Below the pieces are notes generated by a model. That model did no database searches. It saw only the letters and a list, made by a program, of their open reading frames with translations, and had not been told where the DNA came from. DNA of 16,021 nt from Planctomycetota bacterium (GTDB taxonomy: Bacteria; Planctomycetota; Planctomycetia; Isosphaerales; Isosphaeraceae): contig JAJYCH010000026.1 in assembly GCA_021778575.1 (NCBI GenBank), positions 1 to 16,021 on the forward strand, in the 5' to 3' direction. The translations under genes and the position numbers were made by a program. Of this stretch, positions 6,364-13,933 are shown in pieces. Numbering within the stretch: the first letter of the stretch is position 1; each line of letters starts with the position of its first letter.

Positions 6364-6746
6364 TGAGCCACGAGCCTGAAACGAGCGCGACGGTCGGCAC
6401 CGACGATGGTTCGGTGGCCGACCCGTATTTCATCCGAGGGGGTCAGGGTCACCAGATCCTGCCGTTCCCCGGAGTCGAGATCCAGACGACCTCGGGCGAC
6501 CAACTGATGCTCTCGGTCGTGAACCTTGAGCCCGGCTCGATCGTGCCCGAACACGCCCATCCTCACGAGCAGATGGGGATGATGATCTCGGGAAAGCTCG
6601 AATTCACGATCGGCGGTGTGACCCGGATCGTCGAGCCCGGCGACCTCTGGCGAATCCCAGGGAACGTGCCGCACTCGGTCCGGACCCTCGAAGGACCCGC
6701 CGTGGCCCTCGACGTCTTCCACCCAATCCGCGAAGATTATCGCTGA
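6363..6746 (+). CDS. Small single-domain cupin
   Basis: This 127-residue protein has one cupin domain. Motif 1 is at about 58-77 (PGSIVPEHAHPHEQMGMMIS, then G77), giving His64, His66 and probably Glu69 or Gln70 as metal ligands. Motif 2 is PGDLWRIPGNVPH with His104. Such proteins bind a divalent metal and may be isomerases, dioxygenases or sensors; the substrate cannot be told. No signal peptide is visible, so it is probably cytoplasmic, although its partner gene product is exported. The start ATG at 6363 shares its A with the TGA stop of the cytochrome gene (TGATG), so translation is probably coupled. A TTG three bases earlier is a less likely start. Confidence 0.88.
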   Translation: MSHEPETSATVGTDDGSVADPYFIRGGQGHQILPFPGVEIQTTSGDQLMLSVVNLEPGSIVPEHAHPHEQMGMMISGKLEFTIGGVTRIVEPGDLWRIPGNVPHSVRTLEGPAVALDVFHPIREDYR

Positions 6747-6836
6747 TCGACAGCCGAAAGCCCGCCACGGCCACCGAATCCAGACGCCGGAATCCACCTC
6801 GGCTCGGCTCGGCGATCCCGTGTGGAAAGCCTGGTC

Positions 6837-6856
6837 GGGCAGGATCAATCCTGCCC
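6837..6856. repeat. Short palindromic repeat, copy 2 (GGGCAGGATCAATCCTGCCC)
   Basis: This copy is identical to the one at 230-249. It is a 9-bp perfect stem with a 2-nt loop. It sits between the convergent stops of the cupin (6746) and the crtC-like gene (6874), where it could terminate transcription from both sides. No T-tract follows on either strand. Confidence 0.7.
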
Positions 6857-6873
6857 TACATGGGTGCGACCGG

Positions 6874-7956
6874 TCAGGATTTGGGCCATTTGAGCCGGTA
6901 AGGGATCATCCAGTTGAACCAGAACTTGTGCAGGTTCCGGGTGTCGAGGAGTTCGGCGATCCCCGGACCTTCCGACGATTGATCTTCAACAGAGCCCGTC
7001 ACCACATCCGTTTTCTCGAATGTCGGAATCCATCGACGATAGAATGGTCCGTCATCGACGCAAGGTCCATTCAGTTGGGAGAGCAGACTCTGTTCCGATG
7101 AAATAAAGAGAGGGTCATGGCCTTGCAGGCCGAAATGACTGCGACCTCGCCAGCTCACTCCTGAAAGCTCCACGACTTCGCGGATCAGACTCGGCCGCCC
7201 CGCTTCGCAGGTGATCCAGAGCGACTGCGGCGTTCCCTGCCTCGGCTCGCTCGCGTAATAGATCTCGGTGGTCGTCCCATGATGGAATCGGCCCCACTCC
7301 CACCGCTTCATCGCCACGGATAAATCCTCGGCCCCGGCGTTGTGGTCGTGATAGCCCCGGCCCTGGAACGGATGTTGCTCGTCACCAAATGTCGCCGATC
7401 CTTCGACCCGGCAATCGCTCGCGACCAGGAGCCAGTTGTGCGGCGCTTCGGGCGTGCCCAGGTCGCGTTCGAAGGGCTCGGTCGAAGCGGCGGGCTGGAA
7501 GCGAAACTCCGCCCGGATCGGCCGCCCCTCGACGCTTGGCGTGGCGATCGTCAAGGTATAACCGTCGGAATCGCGTTGAACGCGGCTCGTCGAGACTTCG
7601 ACCGAAAACGGCTCGGCCTGATGAGCGAATCGGTCGGCCTTGAAGCCGTTCAAGGCGTAGGCGATCGCCTTGCCGTCGCGATACCAGCTAAATCCGATGG
7701 CCGAGTGGTCGAGCGCCCGCGGTTGCGGATATTTCGCGGGATCTTTGAGATGCATGAGCGTCGCCACGCCGTAAGACGGGTCGAACGGCAGGCCGGCATA
7801 GAAGACGACCACGATGGCGTCGCGGCCGTCGTCGCTGATGGCGTCGAAGTACCACCATTCATGAGCGCCCGGGGTCGTCCGGTTGAAGAAGCGGTCAGGA
7901 TCGAGCGGGAGGGGCGATGGCGTCACGGGGTCGGCTTTCCGGTTCGTGAATTTCAA
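6874..7956 (-). CDS. crtC: Carotenoid 1,2-hydratase family protein (CrtC-like)
   Basis: This 360-residue protein of the CrtC/AttH-like family is the last gene of the carotenoid operon. CrtC adds water to the terminal double bond of an acyclic carotene, giving a 1-hydroxy end. Visible signatures are HEWWYFDA (32-39), HNW (173-175) and GRGYHDHNAG (199-208); the last corresponds to the YHDHNWG region of CrtC proteins, with Ala in place of Trp. No signal peptide is visible. The start is uncertain: the longest frame begins with TTG at 7956, 10 nt after the crtB stop, and a GTG at 7926 preceded by GGAAAG is a good alternative. Neither choice affects the conserved region. A more general AttH-like lipid hydratase is possible, but the operon strongly favours a carotenoid substrate. 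Confidence 0.87.
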   Translation of the reverse strand: MKFTNRKADPVTPSPLPLDPDRFFNRTTPGAHEWWYFDAISDDGRDAIVVVFYAGLPFDPSYGVATLMHLKDPAKYPQPRALDHSAIGFSWYRDGKAIAYALNGFKADRFAHQAEPFSVEVSTSRVQRDSDGYTLTIATPSVEGRPIRAEFRFQPAASTEPFERDLGTPEAPHNWLLVASDCRVEGSATFGDEQHPFQGRGYHDHNAGAEDLSVAMKRWEWGRFHHGTTTEIYYASEPRQGTPQSLWITCEAGRPSLIREVVELSGVSWRGRSHFGLQGHDPLFISSEQSLLSQLNGPCVDDGPFYRRWIPTFEKTDVVTGSVEDQSSEGPGIAELLDTRNLHKFWFNWMIPYRLKWPKS

Positions 7957-7966
7957 GATGCGAGCT

Positions 7967-8866
7967 TCATCCCCAGTAGCGTCGCCAGGCGTCTCCGCTG
8001 GTTTCCCACTGGCACTCGGCGAGCTTCGCCAGTTTCCGGGCGGTCGAGACCCGGGCTCGTCGCTGGAAGACGTCGAGGTCTTGCCGCTCGATCGCTCCCA
8101 GGATTCCCCCGTAGAGCCGGCCCATCACCCGGACGGTCAGGCGGCTGGAGTCGCCTTCGAGAAACGGGATACCGGCTTCCGCCTCTGTATAATAACGTCG
8201 CGCCCGGTCGATCTGAAACCGCATCAGGTCGCAAAAGTTGGCGTCGACCCGTCCGTCGACCAACTGCGCCTCGGTCACGCCGAACCGCGCCAGTTCGTCC
8301 AGAGGGAGGTAGATCCGGCCCATCCGGAGATCCTCGGCCACATCCCGGAGGATGTTGGTCAACTGCATCGCCGTGCCGAGCGCCAGGGCGTTAGGCAAGC
8401 AACATTCGGACCGATAGCCAAACACGTGAGTCATCATCAGGCCGACCACGCCGGCCACCCGGTAGCAGTAGCGGTCGAGTTCGGCGAAGCTGGCGTAGCG
8501 GGTGATGTCGAGGTCCATCTCCATCCCATCAAGAAGCGCCTCGAACAGTTCGCGGGGGATGCCGCGATCGCGGACCGTCCGGCGAAACGCCAGGAGACCG
8601 GGCGGAGCGTTTCGAGACGAATAAGCCAGGTCGAGCGCTTCACGAGCCAGCGCCAGCTTCTCGGCGGCTTCGAGCCGGTCCTTCGCGTCATCCACTCCGT
8701 TATCGGCCCAGCGGCAGAAGCCGTAGATCGCATAGGCATGCGTCCGTGTCGCCCGAGGCAAGCAGGCCGAGGCGAAGTAGAACGTCCGGGCGTAGTGGCG
8801 GGTGATCCGCCGACAGACCCGGACCCCTCGCCCTTCTTCAAGGCTCGTGGCGGACTTCAGAGCCAT
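7967..8866 (-). CDS. crtB: Phytoene synthase
   Basis: This 299-residue squalene/phytoene synthase family enzyme condenses two geranylgeranyl diphosphates to phytoene. The first Asp-rich motif is D55-NGV-D59 (in CRWADNGVDD). The second is N171-ILRD-175 to D179 (TNILRDVAED), preceded by the family signature YCYRVAGVVGLMM at about 133-145. RMGRIYLPLDEL (181-192) is also typical. The length is normal. The start ATG lies inside the end of crtI (10-nt overlap), so translation is probably coupled. A C30 substrate (as for HpnD or CrtM) cannot be excluded from sequence alone, but the crtE, crtI and crtC neighbours favour C40. Confidence 0.93.
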   Translation of the reverse strand: MALKSATSLEEGRGVRVCRRITRHYARTFYFASACLPRATRTHAYAIYGFCRWADNGVDDAKDRLEAAEKLALAREALDLAYSSRNAPPGLLAFRRTVRDRGIPRELFEALLDGMEMDLDITRYASFAELDRYCYRVAGVVGLMMTHVFGYRSECCLPNALALGTAMQLTNILRDVAEDLRMGRIYLPLDELARFGVTEAQLVDGRVDANFCDLMRFQIDRARRYYTEAEAGIPFLEGDSSRLTVRVMGRLYGGILGAIERQDLDVFQRRARVSTARKLAKLAECQWETSGDAWRRYWG

Positions 8867-10395
8867 TTGTCGAGAACCTTGGCGCTGCTGATCACGCCGG
8901 GCAAGCCCGCCCCAGGATGCGTTCCCGCCCCGACGAAGAACAGGTTCCCCACGTCCTCACTCCGGTTATGCGGCCGGAACCAGGCGCTCTGGGTCAAGAC
9001 CGGCTCGAACTGAAACGCCGACCCCTGGTAGGCGTCAAGCTCGGTCTCGAAGTCCTGAGGGGTGAACGTCCGGAGCGTGACCAGGTGCTTGCGGAGGTCG
9101 GGAACCAGGTGCTCTTTTTCGAGCGACGCCAGAATCCGGTCGGTGTATTCGTCCTTGATCGAATCCCAGTTCTGACCCCCACCCAGGTGCGGCACCGGAC
9201 TGAGCACGTAGAACGTCTCGCAACCGGGCGGGGCGAGGCTGGGGTCGGTCCGGGTCGGAGCGTGAAGATAGAGCGAGAAGTCGTCGGCGACGATCTTCCT
9301 GTCGAAGATATCGCCGAGCAACCCATGATAGCGCGGGCCGAGGACGATCGAGTGATGCGGCAGGTGCGGATAGGTCCGGTCGGTCCCGAAATAGGCCACG
9401 AACAGCGACATCGCGTACTTCATCTTTTCGAGCCGGCGGTCGGTCCACTTCCGGCGATGTTCGGGCTTGATCAGCTTCCGATACGTGTTCGCCACGTCGC
9501 CGTTCGAGACCACCACGTCGGCCGTGAACCGCTCGCCCGAAGTCAAGCGGACCGCCTGGACCTTTCCGTTGGCAACCTCGATCTCCTCGGCTCGCGCGTC
9601 GAGCTTCAAGACGCCGCCCATCTCCTCGAACAGTTTCACCAGACCGTTGACGAGTGCCCCGGTGCCCCCCATCGCGAAGTGGACGCCCCAGGTCTTTTCG
9701 AGGTAGTGGATCATCGAATAGATCGACGAACTCCGGAGCGGATTGCCGCCGATCAGGAGCGGCTCGAACGAGAAGACCTGACGCAAACAGGGGTCGGTGA
9801 TGAAGCTCGAAACCTTCTTGTAGACGGACTGATCGGCCCGGAGCTTGATCAGGTCGGGGGCGACTTTCACCATCTCCCAGATGCTATGAAACGAGTGGTC
9901 GGCGAGGTCGGTGAACGCCCGGTCGAAGACCTTCTCGGTATAGGCCAGATAGGCCCGGTAACCGGCCACGTCATCAGGATTGAACCGGGCGATCTCAGCT
10001 TCGAGCCGGGCCTGGTCGCCGACGTAATTGAACTCGCGGCCGTCGTCGAAATAGATCCGATAGAACGGGTCGCACGGAACGATTTTCACATATTCATTGA
10101 TCGTCTTACCGGCCAGAGCGGCGAGTTCATCGCGGACGACCGGCACGGTGATGATCGTCGGACCGGCGTCGAAGGTGAAGCCTTTATCGGTGTAGACATA
10201 GGCCCGACCGCCCGGCTTGTCGCGCATTTCGAGAATGGTGGTCGAGAACCCCTTGGCCTGGAGCCGGATCGCCGCCGCCAGGCCCCCAAAGCCGCTGCCG
10301 ATCACGACGGCGGTGCCTCGACTGCCGGGCTCGGCGGGTTTGCTGAACATGATCTCGGGCGTCTTCGGGCGCGAGCTTGTGATTGGGGCGGACAT
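8857..10395 (-). CDS. crtI: Phytoene desaturase
   Basis: This 512-residue FAD-dependent CrtI-type desaturase introduces double bonds into phytoene at the membrane. The N-terminal dinucleotide-binding motif is G33-SGFGG-38, followed by E56 at the end of beta-2 and DKPGGRAY (59-66). The C-terminal family signature NLFFVGAGTHPGAGLPGVISS ends about 8 residues before the stop. The number of desaturation steps (neurosporene or lycopene) cannot be read from sequence. Start choice: ATG at 10395, giving MSAPITSSRP; a GTG start at 10464 would extend the N-terminus by 23 residues, and an internal ATG at 10350 is also possible. None has a clear Shine-Dalgarno sequence. The gene lies 70 bp after crtE and overlaps crtB by 10 nt. 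Confidence 0.93.
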   Translation of the reverse strand: MSAPITSSRPKTPEIMFSKPAEPGSRGTAVVIGSGFGGLAAAIRLQAKGFSTTILEMRDKPGGRAYVYTDKGFTFDAGPTIITVPVVRDELAALAGKTINEYVKIVPCDPFYRIYFDDGREFNYVGDQARLEAEIARFNPDDVAGYRAYLAYTEKVFDRAFTDLADHSFHSIWEMVKVAPDLIKLRADQSVYKKVSSFITDPCLRQVFSFEPLLIGGNPLRSSSIYSMIHYLEKTWGVHFAMGGTGALVNGLVKLFEEMGGVLKLDARAEEIEVANGKVQAVRLTSGERFTADVVVSNGDVANTYRKLIKPEHRRKWTDRRLEKMKYAMSLFVAYFGTDRTYPHLPHHSIVLGPRYHGLLGDIFDRKIVADDFSLYLHAPTRTDPSLAPPGCETFYVLSPVPHLGGGQNWDSIKDEYTDRILASLEKEHLVPDLRKHLVTLRTFTPQDFETELDAYQGSAFQFEPVLTQSAWFRPHNRSEDVGNLFFVGAGTHPGAGLPGVISSAKVLDKWL

Positions 10396-10465
10396 GAGGT
10401 CTCGTTGGGGCAGCGGAACCGCGACTAACAAAAATGGTGGAGATCGCCTGAAGCTCGGCACCACC

Positions 10466-11653
10466 CTATGGATTGGCTGAAAAGTTTTCCGGAATCACCA
10501 CCGCTTCGGCCTCGATCGGGATCACGGCGAACTCGGGAGGTTTGCGCGGGGTGGTTCGAAACATCTCGGTCAGGGCGATGAACAGGCGGCGCTGGGCCGG
10601 TTCGAGCGGTGATTCACGGAGGACGTCGATTGCCTCGGCCCGGACCCCTTCGAGCCGGGTCCGGCAGGCTTCGATCGCGCCGCTTTGCTGGATCAACCGG
10701 AGTAACCTCCGGCGGCGATCGAGACCGACCGGCAAGGCCAGTGCCTCGTTCAGTTCGTGCCGGCCGCAGTCGCTCAGCCGGTTGAAGGCCGACCAGAGAA
10801 CGTACGTCCGCTTGCCGCCGTCGAGGTCGGGCTGATCGCCGTATTCGGGGTCTTCGTCGAGGGCGTCGAGGTCGTTCTGGACCTGGAAGCCGAAGCCGAG
10901 GAGGTCGCCAAAGCGGTCCAGCGCCCGGACGGCCTGTGGTTCAGCCCCCGCGATCGTGGCTCCGAGAACGAGCGGCCCCGAGACACTGTAGCGGGCCGTC
11001 TTGCGGAGGTACGACTCGATCAGTTGCTCCTCGTTCAGGTGTTCAAGCGGGCAATCGTCGTAAAGAACGTCGAGCGCCTCGCCCAGACCGGTCTCGAAAA
11101 GCATGTCGGAAACCAGCCGGTTGACCCGGCCGAGCGTGGCGTCGTCGAGCCCGGAATGGCTCAGGAGCCGCATCCCCAGCGCGAACAGAAGATCACCGGC
11201 GATCAGCCCGAGGTCGCAGGCCCGCTTGCGTTCGACCGGCTCACCGGCCTGATCGGCGTCGCGGAGGATCGCCTCGTGCAGGGTCGGCCGGTTCCGGCGG
11301 ATCACGCTGCCGTCGATCAGGTCGTCGTGAACGAGCATGAAGGCGTGAAAGATTTCGAGACTGGCCGAGGCGAGGGCGACGGCCCGAGGCGGAGGGTCGA
11401 ACCGGCCGGTCAAGATCCGGTAGCTGGCCAGCGCCAGTCGAGGGCGGAGCCGCTTTCCTCCTCGGAGCACAAACTCGGTCAGATGGCCGTAAAGCGGCGC
11501 AACGTGGGGGTTGGCCGCGTAGCCGCGCCGGGTCTCGTCGAGAAAGGTGGCCAGATCGAGGTCGATCCGCTCGCGATCCGCGGCCGGTGTCAGTCGCTCG
11601 AACGCCGGCAATTTTGTCTTATTTACGGCCTGGGGCACAGACTTCCTCACCAT
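10466..11653 (-). CDS. crtE: Polyprenyl diphosphate synthase (geranylgeranyl type)
   Basis: This 395-residue trans-isoprenyl diphosphate synthase is the first gene of the carotenoid operon and probably supplies geranylgeranyl diphosphate. Motifs in order are GGKRLRP (65-71), first Asp-rich HDDLID (109-114), GLGEALD (189-195), YLRKTARYS (215-223), second Asp-rich QNDLD (259-263, Asn for the usual first Asp), and DLDGGKRTY (276-284). It is longer than typical, with a roughly 30-residue hydrophobic and proline-containing tail. The frame stays open upstream to 12019, but that extension is translated from repeat copy B and intergenic DNA, so I start at the ATG at 11653. The Shine-Dalgarno sequence is poor. 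Chain length (C15, C20 or longer) is inferred from context, not seen. Confidence 0.9.
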   Translation of the reverse strand: MVRKSVPQAVNKTKLPAFERLTPAADRERIDLDLATFLDETRRGYAANPHVAPLYGHLTEFVLRGGKRLRPRLALASYRILTGRFDPPPRAVALASASLEIFHAFMLVHDDLIDGSVIRRNRPTLHEAILRDADQAGEPVERKRACDLGLIAGDLLFALGMRLLSHSGLDDATLGRVNRLVSDMLFETGLGEALDVLYDDCPLEHLNEEQLIESYLRKTARYSVSGPLVLGATIAGAEPQAVRALDRFGDLLGFGFQVQNDLDALDEDPEYGDQPDLDGGKRTYVLWSAFNRLSDCGRHELNEALALPVGLDRRRRLLRLIQQSGAIEACRTRLEGVRAEAIDVLRESPLEPAQRRLFIALTEMFRTTPRKPPEFAVIPIEAEAVVIPENFSANP

Positions 11654-12233
11654 CTCTAGAGGGCCAAATCGACAGGACTTGCGTCGAGGACCAGACCATC
11701 CCACCGAGACGCGAGCCCCTTTGACCGACACGATCGACGGCTCGCCCGATAACAGCGATGAAGACATTGTAAACCACCGGGTAGAGTCAGGCTGGAAGGA
11801 ACTTGCTGGAACTGCGGAATCTCGAATCCCGACGAACTGGCAGGTGGGTGTAACCCAATTTTCTGGGGGACTGTGGATGGATTGGTTATCTGGAGTGCGA
11901 GAGCTTGCTCTCGCTTTGCTTCGTGGAGCTTGCTCCACGGTCCTGGTCCGTAAACCCTTGGCCAGGTCACTCGGCTCGGAGCAAGCTCCGGTCGCCAGAG
12001 CGAGAGCAAGCTCTCGCACTCCAGATCAGGGCTTCGTCGGGAAGTTCCCGGACAGAGCCGTCCAGAGACCCCAAGAAAATTCGGGGACACCCAGGGTTGG
12101 GATTGGAAGCGTCTCGTTGTCGGCGAACTCCGCGCGATTTCGAATGGTCCGATCGGCTCAAATTGGGGTTGCCGGGTTGGTCGGGACGGGTTAGGTTGTC
12201 GGCTCACACCTTCTTGTTCGGCAGAACCACATC
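11654..12233. other. Divergent intergenic region upstream of the carotenoid operon
   Basis: This 580-bp gap separates crtE (leftward) from the DUF2752 gene (rightward). Its middle is repeat copy B (11845-12093). On the minus strand a TACAAT (complement of 11766-11771) in the context GGTTTACAATG could be a -10 box about 113 nt upstream of crtE, but no good -35 sits at 17 bp. The 140 bp before the DUF2752 gene show no clear promoter. Confidence 0.4.
11845..12093 (-). repeat. 250-bp palindromic intergenic element, copy B
   Basis: This copy has the same structure as copy A but the opposite orientation. The outer arms run from TGGGTGTAACCCAATTTTCT (11845) to the reverse-complementary ATTCGGGGACACCCA ending at 12093. 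The inner inverted repeat with GCGAGAGCTTGCTCTCGC starts near 11890, its partner ending near 12025. Internal hairpins include CGTGGAGCTTGCTCCACG (about 11922-11939) and CGGAGCAAGCTCCG (about 11977-11990). The order of hairpins and the spacer wording (TCCTGGTCCG, GGCCAGGTCACTC) match the reverse complement of copy A. I see no target duplication around it. Confidence 0.85.
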
Positions 12234-12680
12234 ATGACAGCTCTGGATGGAACGAGCGAGCGGTTGGGCAAGGCCACCAGGGTCTTGCTGGCGCTGTTCG
12301 CTCTGGGTCTGGCGCTGGTCCTGATGATTGCCACTCGATTAAATCCCGACCCCAAAGGGTTCGGGACACATACGCAACTGGGTCTCTGGCCTTGCGCGTT
12401 TCGGGCGACGACGGGACGGCCCTGTCCGAGCTGCGGGATGACAACCTCATTCGCCTGGTTTGTCCGGGCCAACCTGGCTCAATCCTTGCGGGCGAACCCG
12501 TCGGGAACCGTGATCGCGGCAACGTCCCTGGTGATGATTCCCTGGCTCCTGTTCGTGGCGGCGACGGCGCGACCCTGGCCGTTCCGGAACCTGGAGCAAC
12601 CGCTGGTCTACCTGTCGGTGGCCATGGTGGCCCTGACACTGATCTCCTGGACCGTTACGATGACCCTTGGAGGGCATTAG
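12234..12680 (+). CDS. DUF2752 family membrane protein
   Basis: This 148-residue protein has three likely membrane helices (about 15-34, 90-110, 123-145). The DUF2752 hallmark lies between the first and second: WPCAFRATTGRPCPSCGMTT (52-71), with Cys54, Cys64 and Cys67. The cysteine cluster could bind a metal or form disulfides; the family's function is not established. The next gene starts 1 nt after its stop, so the two are cotranscribed. The start ATG has only a weak upstream ribosome site. Confidence 0.87.
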   Translation: MTALDGTSERLGKATRVLLALFALGLALVLMIATRLNPDPKGFGTHTQLGLWPCAFRATTGRPCPSCGMTTSFAWFVRANLAQSLRANPSGTVIAATSLVMIPWLLFVAATARPWPFRNLEQPLVYLSVAMVALTLISWTVTMTLGGH

Positions 12681-12681
12681 G

Positions 12682-13404
12682 ATGACCCCTCGGCCGCACG
12701 CATGGACGCGTCGGGCCGCGCTGATGACTGGACTGGTCGCCGGCGCGGGTTTGTTCTCCCTCACAGGATGTGGAGAGTGGGTTTACTTCCTTCAGCCTTG
12801 GGACGATATGGTCCCGGCCGACGGACCGGAACTGAAAGGGAAGAAGGTCGTCATCCTGACGCACCTCAGCCCCGGTGCCGCCTCGGAATTCGGTGACCTC
12901 CCGCGCGACCTGACCCGAGAACTCACCAACGTCCTGCGCAAGAAGATCAGCAAGATCACGGTCGTCGACCCCGACAAGGTCAACCAGTGGGTCGAGCAGC
13001 ATCCCTCCTGGACCGACCCATCGGAAGCCGCCAAGTCGTTCGAGGCCGACATGGCGATCTTCCTCGATATCTCCGAGTTCGATACCGAAGATCCCAAAAG
13101 CCCCGGACTGATGGAAGGCAAGTCGGCCATCCACATCCAGGTCTGGGAAATCGCTCATCCCAAGAACTCGAAGGGCCAGCCGAACAAGTCCCAGCCCAAA
13201 GAATCGAGCAAGATCTACGAAGAGCAGGCCGATACCACGTTTCCGGTTCGGGGTCCGATCCCCAAGGAAACCGGAATCAGCCCGTCGTCGTTCAAGATCA
13301 AATTCGTCAAGCTGGTCGCGACCGAGATCTCGTGGCACTTCTGCGCCCACGCCCCCGGCGACGACATCCAGGACGTGAAGTTCAACCCGAACGACAAGAA
13401 TTGA
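12682..13404 (+). CDS. Lipoprotein of unknown function, planctomycete type
   Basis: This 240-residue protein has a signal peptide with TRRAALMTG and a lipobox LTGC (Cys30). The RR pair before the hydrophobic core suggests possible Tat export. Residues about 50-160 form an alternating alpha/beta domain (KKVVILTHLSP, ELTNVLRKKISKITVVDPDKV, FEADMAIFLDISEF, AIHIQVWEI) that recalls LpoB/CsgG-like periplasmic lipoproteins; that resemblance is inference from pattern only. Residues 165-190 are Lys/Ser/Gln rich. The Shine-Dalgarno GGAGGG, 7 nt before ATG, fixes the start and lies inside the end of the DUF2752 gene. A palindrome at 13423-13466 follows the stop. Confidence 0.85.
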   Translation: MTPRPHAWTRRAALMTGLVAGAGLFSLTGCGEWVYFLQPWDDMVPADGPELKGKKVVILTHLSPGAASEFGDLPRDLTRELTNVLRKKISKITVVDPDKVNQWVEQHPSWTDPSEAAKSFEADMAIFLDISEFDTEDPKSPGLMEGKSAIHIQVWEIAHPKNSKGQPNKSQPKESSKIYEEQADTTFPVRGPIPKETGISPSSFKIKFVKLVATEISWHFCAHAPGDDIQDVKFNPNDKN

Positions 13405-13422
13405 GATCAGGAACGTCCCGAT

Positions 13423-13466
13423 CGGTTTCCGGGTTGGTGGAGTCTGCTCCACCCGCCGGAAAACCG
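13423..13466 (+). terminator. Bulged hairpin between the lipoprotein gene and cdd
   Basis: The inner perfect stem is GGTGGAG (13436-13442) / CTCCACC (13447-13453) with loop TCTG. The outer arms CGGTTTCCGG (13423-13432) and CCGGAAAACCG (13456-13466) extend the dyad to about 44 bp with internal mismatches. It could terminate the upstream operon or act as an RNA processing or stabilising site before cdd. There is no T-tract. Confidence 0.45.
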
Positions 13467-13520
13467 CTCGGGATCTCCCCCACCCGGGGCGATCTTCGCC
13501 CGATCCGAGAGAGCACCACG

Positions 13521-13916
13521 ATGCCCGACCTGCTCGACGAACTTCTCGAAGCCGCCCGTCAGGCGAGCCGGTCGGCTTATTGCCCGTATTCGAACTTCCA
13601 CGTCGGCGCGGCGGTCCGCGCCGGCGGCCGGATTTTCACGGGGGCGAATGTCGAGAACGCGTCGTATGGATTGACCATCTGCGCCGAACGCACGGCGGCG
13701 TTCGCCAGCGTCCTGGCCGGAGCCGGTCCGATCGAGGCGATCGCCGTGGCTTGCGTCGATGCCCCGGAAGGGTCGGGAATCGAACTGCTGATGCCCTGCG
13801 GCGCCTGTCGTCAGGTCTTGATCGAATTCGCCGCGCCCGAGACCCCGGTGATCGTCGACCGGGTCGGCCGGATGACCCTGGCCGACCTCCTGCCGATGGC
13901 GTTCCGTCTGAAGTGA
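13521..13916 (+). CDS. cdd: Cytidine deaminase
   Basis: This 131-residue homotetramer-type cytidine deaminase converts cytidine and deoxycytidine to (deoxy)uridine in pyrimidine salvage. Zinc-site residues are C54-A-E56 (TICAERTAAF) and P92-C93-GAC-C96 (MPCGACRQ). Substrate-binding residues are visible in SNFHVGAAV (24-32) and GANVENASYG (41-50). The length is typical for the short class. The frame is open far upstream in the previous gene's shadow, but the conserved N-terminus starts at the ATG at 13521, with GAGAG about 7 nt before it. It shares direction with the preceding lipoprotein gene but is 116 bp away across a hairpin. Confidence 0.94.
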   Translation: MPDLLDELLEAARQASRSAYCPYSNFHVGAAVRAGGRIFTGANVENASYGLTICAERTAAFASVLAGAGPIEAIAVACVDAPEGSGIELLMPCGACRQVLIEFAAPETPVIVDRVGRMTLADLLPMAFRLK

Positions 13917-13933
13917 ACCGAGCCGCCTCGACC

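Noticed and set aside
8917..10428. 503-codon open frame on the plus strand
   Set aside because: It is the antisense shadow of crtI; the crtI frame has clear FAD-binding and C-terminal signatures.
11654..12019. N-terminal extension of crtE beginning MRELALALATGACSEP
   Set aside because: The peptide is translated from repeat copy B. The same RELALAL/RARASSRTP peptides appear from copies A and C, showing they come from the repeat and not from a protein family.
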